Assembly (NCBI RefSeq): GCF_036057275.1
Contig: NZ_CP107945.1
Coordinates: 5,022,001 to 5,086,000, forward strand
Origin: Streptomyces sp. NBC_00390
Lineage (GTDB): Bacteria; Actinomycetota; Actinomycetes; Streptomycetales; Streptomycetaceae
Length of the DNA stretch: 64,000 nt
Direction: 5' to 3'
Positions 28,596 to 34,282 of the stretch are shown in pieces. Position 1 is the stretch's first letter. Every line of letters starts with the position of its first letter. Below the pieces are notes generated by a model, which saw nothing but the letters and a program-made list of their open reading frames with translations, ran no database searches and was not told the origin of the DNA. A program made the position numbers and the translations under genes.

Positions 28596-29261
28596 GTGCG
28601 CGGCAGCAACGGCCTCGGGGCGCGCCCTGCGGACGGGAGCGCCACGGTCATCCACACCGTTCCGTACTACGCCCAGTGGGCCTCGCCCGATCTGGTGCCC
28701 GCGATCATCGGTGGCACGATGCGGGCCGCCGACGATCCGCTGTGGGCCGAGTACGGGGCGAAGAGCCCGCAGGAGTACGAGTGGTGGTCCTGGCGGCTGT
28801 GCGGAATGGCCTGCCTGCGTATGGCACTCGGCTTCTGGCGGCACCCCGTACCGGCCCCCATGGCCCTGGCGGCGGAGTGCCTCGAGGCCGGGGCGTACGT
28901 GAAGCGTGCCGATGGCCTGGACGGGCTGATCTACGGGCCGTTCGCGTCCTACGCGGAGCGCAGATGGGGACTGCACGCCCGGTCGCGGCCGCGGCTGCCC
29001 GGCGGCGAGATCCCCGAACTCGTCGCCTCAGGCCGTCTGTTGCTGCTCTCGGTGCACCCGTCCATCCGCGAGCCGGCCCCTTCTCCGCCGCACCGGGGCG
29101 GTCATCTGGTCCTGGCCGTCGGGACGACCGAGGACCATGTGGTGATCCACAACCCGTCCGGCTTCCCGGGCCACTCCCAGGAATTCGCCCGTATCCCCTG
29201 GGAGGTGCTGGACCGGTACTACGCCGGCCGTGGCGTGGAGCTGGGGCCTGGGCGGGCGTAA
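28596..29261 (+). CDS. C39-like cysteine peptidase family protein
   Basis: A 221-residue protein with a papain-like C39 layout: candidate catalytic Cys in RLCGMACLRM (about residues 68-77), His in GGHLVLAVG near 170, and Asn in HNPSGF near 185. There is no transmembrane segment or ABC fusion, unlike bacteriocin-processing C39 transporters, and no clear signal peptide. The GTG start lies 3 nt after the mfd stop, so cotranscription is likely; a start a few codons further in cannot be excluded. The substrate is unknown, and an amidase or transglutaminase-type activity is equally possible. Confidence 0.7.
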   Translation: MRGSNGLGARPADGSATVIHTVPYYAQWASPDLVPAIIGGTMRAADDPLWAEYGAKSPQEYEWWSWRLCGMACLRMALGFWRHPVPAPMALAAECLEAGAYVKRADGLDGLIYGPFASYAERRWGLHARSRPRLPGGEIPELVASGRLLLLSVHPSIREPAPSPPHRGGHLVLAVGTTEDHVVIHNPSGFPGHSQEFARIPWEVLDRYYAGRGVELGPGRA

Positions 29262-29329
29262 GGCCGTCGCCGTCCACCTGGTTCCCGCATCGCAGGTGAG
29301 CGTGCGTACGATCGGCGGGGGAGGGCGTC

Positions 29330-29767
29330 GTGTCGAAGCCGCATCGGACCAACAGGCCCGGACAGCAGAAGAAGCGCAACAGTGAGGAAGAGGGGTGCTG
29401 CGCGGGGGCGCTCGACACCTGGGTCGGGTGCAGCCGTTGCTGTCCTGCCACGTGGCTGGCGGTTCTGCTTCTCGCGCTCTGCCGCCCTTCGGCGGTGACA
29501 GCCCGGTCCGGTGAGGACCCCGCGGCTCCACGGCCCGCCGGCCGTGCGGCCGCCGGGATGTACGCGGCCGTGCGCCACTACCGCACCGTGATCAGTCCTG
29601 CCCGGCCGGCGTGCTGCACGTACACGCCGACCTGTTCCACCTACGCCGTGCAGGCTCTGCACCGGCACGGCGCGCTCCGTGGCGGACGGCTGATCCTGGC
29701 CCGGCTGCTGCGCTGCCGTCCGCAGGCCGCCCGGCGGCGCGGCTTCCGGGACCCGGTGCCGGACTGA
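29330..29767 (+). CDS. yidD: YidD-family membrane protein insertion factor, extended form
   Basis: A 145-residue protein whose C-terminal 75 residues match YidD: YRTVISPARPACCTYTPTCS, YAVQALHRHG and RLILARLLRCRP. YidD aids YidC-dependent membrane insertion and is normally about 70-100 residues, encoded between rnpA and yidC. Here an extra N-terminal 65 residues carry a basic start, a Cys cluster (CC, then CSRCC at about 23-38) and a hydrophobic helix (about 40-52). The gene stands away from the dnaA/rnpA locus, so it is probably a paralogue. GTG start with a GGGGGAGGG site. Confidence 0.75.
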   Translation: MSKPHRTNRPGQQKKRNSEEEGCCAGALDTWVGCSRCCPATWLAVLLLALCRPSAVTARSGEDPAAPRPAGRAAAGMYAAVRHYRTVISPARPACCTYTPTCSTYAVQALHRHGALRGGRLILARLLRCRPQAARRRGFRDPVPD

Positions 29768-29955
29768 GCAGCTACCCACCGTCCCTGACGGAGCCGCGAA
29801 CCGCCGAACCCCGCCCTGTACGGATCACGGCGAGGGCCGATGGCCTCCGCCTCGGGCGGGCCCGAAAGTGGTTGCCCGCGACGGCCGAGAGCCAGAAGAC
29901 TCGCCGACGACCGCCTGCGCCATCGCAGGGAATGCGACGAAGGGGCACAACACCC

Positions 29956-30299
29956 ATGCACAAGAAGCTCGTTGGCGTGATCGTCGGGGCACCGACCTCG
30001 CCTTCGGTACCGGCCTCGCCCACCCCGGTGGCACCGACCTCGCCTTCGGTACCGGCCTCGCCCACCCCGGTGGCACCGACCTCGCGTTCGGTACCGGCCT
30101 CGACCACCCCGGTGGCACCGACCTCGCGTTCGGTACCGGCCTCGCCCACCCCGGTGGCACCGACCTCGCGTTCGGTACCGGGCTCGACCACCCAGGCGGC
30201 GCCGACCTCGCGTTCGGTACCGGGCTCGACCACCCGGGCGGCGCCGACTGGGCCGCGGGCAGCAGCCCGAGCGTCCAGGTCGCGCAGACCGGGCGCTGA
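29956..30299 (+). pseudogene. 42-bp-repeat protein gene with a probable frameshift at its start
   Basis: An ATG at 29956 with AAGGGG 10 nt upstream starts MHKKLVGVIVG, then enters a tandem repeat. In that frame the repeat would read Pro/Ser/Thr-rich. But differences between repeat copies fall mostly at third positions of another frame, where the unit reads GTDLAFGTGL(A/D)HPG and the frame runs to a stop at 30299. One extra G in the GGGG run at 29986-29989 would join the two into a protein of about 114 residues. So this is either a frameshifted gene or a sequence error in a homopolymer. No family is recognised; no signal peptide is visible. Confidence 0.45.
29988..30239. repeat. Six tandem 42-bp repeats
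   Basis: Six full units begin at 29988, 30030, 30072, 30114, 30156 and 30198, and a decayed seventh at 30240. Units differ at only about six positions (4, 15, 27, 32, 39 and 42), and the length is a multiple of three so every frame stays open. Copies 1 and 2 are identical. Spacing is zero, so this is not a CRISPR array. Confidence 0.9.
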
Positions 30300-30395
30300 C
30301 CGGAGCCGGTCGGACGTCCGGAAGTCCCGGTCGGCCGGTCCGGCGTGGTCCCGCCCCCTGTCCCGTCGCCCGCCGTGGTCATTGGCCCGGCGTGC

Positions 30396-30953
30396 TCACT
30401 GCGCCGGGCCGAACATCATGTGCGTGAGCTCCCGGAACGTCTCCGCCGGATCGCGGCCGTCCAGCGGGCGGTCCAGGTTCCGGGTCAGCAGCAGCGTCGC
30501 GAAGCCGTGAGCGGCCGACCAGGCCGCGATTCCCATCAGCGTGGGGTCCGCGGAAGGACTCCGTTCCACCCCGCCCGACCGCAGTTCGGCGTCGGCGCGG
30601 GCTTTCGCCGCCACCAGGTCGGGGTCGTCGGGGCGGAGCAGTTCCGGCTGGAACATGACCTGGAAGTGCGCGGGATGCCCGACCGCGAAACGTACGTAGT
30701 GCACCCCTCGCTCCCGCAGGTCGGGCGCCGCGGCGAGGGAGGTTGCCAGCAGGTCGAAGCCCTCGGCCGCGATGGCCGTGAGCAGGCCGGCCCGGTCCTT
30801 GAAGTGATGGGCCGGGGCCGCGTGCGAGACACCCGCGCGGCGGGCGAGGTCGCGCAGGCTCAGGGCGGAGGGGCCCTCCGCCGCGATGACGTCGAGGGCG
30901 GCGCTCAGCACGGCGCGGCGCAGATCGCCGTGATGGTAGGTCGGTCGGCTCAT
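30396..30953 (-). CDS. TetR/AcrR-family regulator with WHG-type C-terminus
   Basis: A 185-residue regulator. Residues 6-55 are the TetR helix-turn-helix (YHHGDLRRAVLSAALDVIAAEG, SLRDLARRAGVSHAAPAHHFKD). The C-terminal part, with FAVGHPAHFQVMF and AAWSAAHGFATLLL, resembles the TetR_C WHG group. The start codon at 30953 is preceded 6 nt upstream by a -10-like TAGCCT and by no Shine-Dalgarno, so the mRNA is probably leaderless. It diverges from the frameshifted SCO6745-family gene, and the two promoters overlap, suggesting the latter was its target. Confidence 0.88.
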   Translation of the reverse strand: MSRPTYHHGDLRRAVLSAALDVIAAEGPSALSLRDLARRAGVSHAAPAHHFKDRAGLLTAIAAEGFDLLATSLAAAPDLRERGVHYVRFAVGHPAHFQVMFQPELLRPDDPDLVAAKARADAELRSGGVERSPSADPTLMGIAAWSAAHGFATLLLTRNLDRPLDGRDPAETFRELTHMMFGPAQ

Positions 30954-30959
30954 GGGATC

Positions 30960-31009
30960 AGGCTACGCGGAATCTAGGCATTGACAAGTTTCTCCGGCTC
31001 ACGCAATCT
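30960..31009. promoter_or_regulatory. Back-to-back promoters sharing one -35 element
   Basis: Rightward: TTGACA (30981-30986), 17-bp spacer, CAATCT (31004-31009). Leftward: TTGTCA (complement of 30982-30987), 16-bp spacer, TAGCCT (complement of 30960-30965), which lies 6 nt from the TetR ATG. The two -35 hexamers are the two strands of the same 7 bp. Confidence 0.6.
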
Positions 31010-31049
31010 GGTCGGTGGCTGGACAGTCCCTGCGGACCGAGGAGGGGTC

Positions 31050-31869
31050 ATGCCGGAGGACCTGGGACACGTACGGCAGATGTGGCATCTGCTGGAGCCC
31101 CTGCACGCGGTGCTGTACTACGCGCCGGAAGCGTTCGAGGAGGCCGCTGCGCTCGGCTACCGGACGGACGAGCGCTGGCCCAGCTACTTCGCCTGGCGCG
31201 CAGCCCCGCTCGGGCCGGCCACAGCGGGCCAGGTGACCTCGGCGTTCTACAGCTTCAGCCCCGAGATGGTGGCGCGGTACGTGCCCGACGCCTGGCAAGC
31301 CGCCGCGCCCGACGCCGTGCTCGCCGCCAGGCTGCGGGCGGTCGACCGGGTCTACCGTGCCGTCCTCGGGGACGCGGCCGAGGCCGCGGAGCTCGCCGAG
31401 GCGGCCGCTCGCCGCGGGCAATGCGGCGCTGCCCTGGCCCGACGCACCGCACCTGGTGCTCTGGCAGGCCGCGACGATCCTGCGCGAGCACCGCGGCGAC
31501 GGCCATCTCGCCGCGCTGCTGACCGCCGGTCTCGACCCCGTCGAGGCGCTCGTCTCCTTCGCGGGCGTCGGGGCGGCTCCGGTGAAGATCTTCGAGAACC
31601 GTGGCTGGAGCGCGGCGCAGTGGGACGCTGCGCGCGCCCGCCTCGTCGGGCGGGGACTGCTGGACGAGGGCGGTATGGCCACCGCAGCCGGGCGCGAGCT
31701 GCGGTCCTGCGTCGAGCGGCGTACGGACGAACTGGCCGCCGCGCCCTGGGCTGCGCTCGGCGCCGGGAGCAGCGCGCGCCTGGCGGAACTGCTCGGCACG
31801 TACTGGGTCGCGATGCTCGGTACCGGCCTGCTGCCCGGCGAGAACACCCTTGGTATCGGCAAGGTGTGA
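31050..31869 (+). pseudogene. SCO6745-family protein gene, frameshifted
   Basis: ATG at 31050 with GGAGGGG upstream opens a protein matching the actinobacterial SCO6745 family (MWHLLEPLHAVLYYAPEAF, then FYSFSPEMVARYVPDAW). Near 31395-31410 the homologous reading jumps by one base into another frame, which continues with NAALPWPDAPHLVLWQAATILREHRGDGH and the family ending TLGIGKV at 31869. The combined length, about 273 codons, is nearly complete. The break lies in a GGCGGCC-rich stretch, so slippage or a sequencing error are both possible. Function of the family is not established; a ligand-binding helical protein is likely. Its promoter is shared with the TetR gene. Confidence 0.7.
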
Positions 31870-32251
31870 CCGGCATCGGCGCAGTGCGGCGAGCGGGCGG
31901 TGACGGGCGGCCACAACGGAACACCGCCCCCGGTGGCCGGCTCGGCTCCGGTGGGCGGTGCGTGTGCGTGTGCGTACTTGTGTCTGGTTCCTAGAACCTT
32001 TCGGCGCTCCCCATGCAGTAGTCCCTTCCGAAGGGAACAGGTTCCCTTCCGACCGTACCCGCACTCGGGAGGTTTCGCGCGTCGAGGCCGACGGCCCGTG
32101 CGCGGCGGCCGTCGGCGGCCACGGCCGACCCGCCCGGGAACGTCCGGATGAGCACTGGATGAACACTGCGGGAAGGCCGCTTTTCCGGGGCTTTCGGCGG
32201 CCGCGGCCATGTTTACAGTGCACGGACGTGGGCCGACCGGGAGATGAGTCG
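31870..32251. promoter_or_regulatory. Acyltransferase upstream region with clustered inverted repeats
   Basis: No gene is seen in these 382 bp. GGTTC-CTA-GAACC lies at 31986-31998. Then CCCTTC-C-GAAGGG (32023-32034) overlaps GAAGGGAAC-AG-GTTCCCTTC (32030-32049), so the motif CCCTTCCGA occurs twice, 20 bp apart, on the same strand. They lie about 200-265 bp before the acyltransferase start and look like operators or an RNA hairpin. Confidence 0.5.
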
Positions 32252-33454
32252 ATGAGCAGTGGTGCAGGCGTTCAGGCACCGGAGGCGGACGCCGCACCCA
32301 ATCGGACACAGGACGCACAGCCGGTGGTACACAGCGTGATCCGGGCGCCCCGGGCGGCCGAGCGGGCAGCCGCGACGCCCCGGTCCCACGACCGGATGCG
32401 CGCCCTCGACGGTCTGCGCATCCTCGCGGCGCTGAGCGTGTGTCTCTACCACTACGCCGGCCGGTCGTCGACGGGCGAGTTCTGGGGCGGCTCCCCTAAG
32501 GAGCTCTTCCCCGGCCTGTCCTCCGCGGCCGCCTACGGATGCCTCGGCGTACAGCTCTTCTTCGTCATCAGCGGCTTCGTCATATGCATGAGCAGCTGGG
32601 GCAAGTCGCTCGGACACTTCTTCCGCTCACGCGTCTCGCGGCTCTACCCCGCCTACTGGGTCGCCGTCCTGCTGACCACGGCCGCCTGTTTCGTGCTGCC
32701 GTCCGTCAGCGAGCCCCTGCGGCTCAACGAGATCCTGGTCAACTTCACCATGCTGCAGCAGCCGATGGGCGTCGACCGCGTCCTCGGCGTGTGCTGGACG
32801 CTCTGGGTGGAGGCCCGGTTCTATCTGCTCTTCGCGCTGTTCGTGGTGTGGAAGGGCGTGACCTACCGGCGGGTGGTCGTCTTCTGCTGTCTGTGGACGG
32901 TGGCCGGGGTCCTGGCCCGCGTCGCGGACAACCCGCTCGCCGACGAGATCGTCATGCGTGACCACGCCCCGTTCTTCATCGGCGGCCTCGCGCTCTACCT
33001 CATCCACCGCCACGGCAGCGACCTGCTGCTGTGGGGCATCGTCGGAGTCAGCTGGGCGCTGGGCCAGCGCTACTCCACCAGCGCGCTGTGGCACCCCGAC
33101 TCCGCCAATGTCTACATCGAGCGCAGCCCGTACGTGATCCTGGCCGTCGTGACCTTCGCGTTCGGCTCGGTCGCGGCCGTGGCCCTCGGCCGGCTGCGGT
33201 GGGCCAACTGGCGCTGGCTGACGGTCGCCGGGGCGCTCACGTACCCCTTCTATCTGGTGCACGAGCACCTGGGCTGGTTCGCCATCTCCGTGCTGCACCG
33301 CAAGTTCCACCTCGGCCACTGGCCGACGCTGGCGGCCACCGTCTGCGGGATGCTCCTGCTCGCCTGGCTGATCCACCGGCTCGTGGAGAAGCCGCTCGGG
33401 CCGTGGATGCGGCGGTCGATGGAGACCCAGGCCGCGCGGCTGAAGTCGTCCTAG
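32252..33454 (+). CDS. Acyltransferase-3 family membrane protein
   Basis: A 400-residue integral membrane O-acyltransferase of the OafA/AT3 family, which transfers acyl groups to carbohydrates or lipids. Residues 50-60 read RMRALDGLRILAALSV, the family's RxLDGLRxxA motif, followed by LYHYAG. About ten transmembrane helices follow, with FVISGFVI and SRVSRLYPAYW. An N-terminal 48-residue polar extension precedes the domain. No SGNH domain is fused. ATG at 32252 has GGGAG upstream. Neighbours give no pathway clue. Confidence 0.88.
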   Translation: MSSGAGVQAPEADAAPNRTQDAQPVVHSVIRAPRAAERAAATPRSHDRMRALDGLRILAALSVCLYHYAGRSSTGEFWGGSPKELFPGLSSAAAYGCLGVQLFFVISGFVICMSSWGKSLGHFFRSRVSRLYPAYWVAVLLTTAACFVLPSVSEPLRLNEILVNFTMLQQPMGVDRVLGVCWTLWVEARFYLLFALFVVWKGVTYRRVVVFCCLWTVAGVLARVADNPLADEIVMRDHAPFFIGGLALYLIHRHGSDLLLWGIVGVSWALGQRYSTSALWHPDSANVYIERSPYVILAVVTFAFGSVAAVALGRLRWANWRWLTVAGALTYPFYLVHEHLGWFAISVLHRKFHLGHWPTLAATVCGMLLLAWLIHRLVEKPLGPWMRRSMETQAARLKSS

Positions 33455-33499
33455 AGCCGGGGCCGGTCACCCTCTTCCCTGCCACCTCCGCACCGCCGG

Positions 33500-33511
33500 T
33501 AGGGTGCGCGC
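33500..33511 (+). promoter_or_regulatory. -10 element of a probable leaderless HNH-lipoprotein mRNA
   Basis: TAGGGT at 33500-33505 lies 6 nt before the GTG at 33512, and there is no Shine-Dalgarno sequence between them. Confidence 0.5.
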
Positions 33512-34282
33512 GTGAACAGGCTCCGGGATCGGATATCGCGCGCGGGTACGGCGGGTTGCGCCGTTCTCCTCGGCGCAGCCGCGCTGACAGGCTGTACGGG
33601 GAGCGGGCTGAACGGCGAACCACGGCAGACGGTCCTTCCGGACGGCGGCCTGAGCGTCAGTCCGCTGGCCAATCGGGACGGTACGCGGCCGGGACTCGCG
33701 CCCGTCGACTCCGAGGGCGACAAGGCGGCGGCCCGCGATCTGATCGCCGCGCTGGCCACCAAGGGGCGCGGCCCCAGGACCGGTTACGCCCGGGACGAGT
33801 TCGGCTACGCCTGGATGGACACGGCGGACGGTGTGCCGCTGGCCCGCAACGGCTGCGACACGCGGAACGACCTCATCCGCCGGGACGGTCAGAAGGTGCG
33901 TTTCCGTGACGGTTCCGACTGTGTGGTCGTCGCCATGACGCTGAACGACCCGTACACCGGTCGGACCATCGAGTGGCGCAAGCAGCGGGCCGCCGAGGTG
34001 CAGATAGACCATGTCGTCCCGCTGTCGTACAGCTGGCAGATGGGCGCGGCCCGCTGGGACGAGGCCAGGCGGCGCCGACTGGCCAACGACCCCCTGAATC
34101 TGCTGCCCGTCGAAGGCCGGGCCAACAGCGCCAAGAGCGACTCGGGACCCGCCTCCTGGCTGCCGCCCAGCCGGCCGGTCCGCTGCTCGTACGCGGTGCG
34201 GTTCGCGCAGGTGGCGGTCAAGTACGAGCTGCCGGTGACCGCCGCGGACAAGCGGACGATGCTCGCCCAGTGCGGCGGCTGA
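33512..34282 (+). CDS. Secreted HNH-endonuclease lipoprotein (DUF1524/GmrSD C-terminal type)
   Basis: A 256-residue exported nuclease-fold protein. The N-terminus is a lipoprotein signal with lipobox LTGC (about 26-29). Residues 75-240 carry the HNH family of GmrSD C-terminal type: VQIDHVVPLSYSW with the metal-binding Asp-His, LANDPLNLLPVEGRANSAKSD with the Asn, and a C-terminal WLPPSRPVRCSYAVRF. It is presumably anchored outside the membrane and could digest extracellular DNA. Its 3' end overlaps the convergent helical-repeat gene by 65 bp. Confidence 0.85.
   Translation: MNRLRDRISRAGTAGCAVLLGAAALTGCTGSGLNGEPRQTVLPDGGLSVSPLANRDGTRPGLAPVDSEGDKAAARDLIAALATKGRGPRTGYARDEFGYAWMDTADGVPLARNGCDTRNDLIRRDGQKVRFRDGSDCVVVAMTLNDPYTGRTIEWRKQRAAEVQIDHVVPLSYSWQMGAARWDEARRRRLANDPLNLLPVEGRANSAKSDSGPASWLPPSRPVRCSYAVRFAQVAVKYELPVTAADKRTMLAQCGG

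Noticed and set aside
24606..28976. A 1456-codon open frame antisense to mfd, and similar long antisense frames opposite ppc, the composite protein and the HEAT-like gene
   Set aside because: They mirror highly GC-biased coding on the other strand, lack family signatures and ribosome-binding sites, and the opposite frames hold clear conserved genes.
29988..30240. CRISPR array
   Set aside because: Repeats are directly tandem with no unique spacers, 42 bp is a multiple of three, and no cas genes are near.
29772..30382. Repeat-rich frames on the minus strand across the 42-bp repeats
   Set aside because: Copy-to-copy changes are synonymous in a plus-strand frame, not in these, and no start with a ribosome site precedes them.
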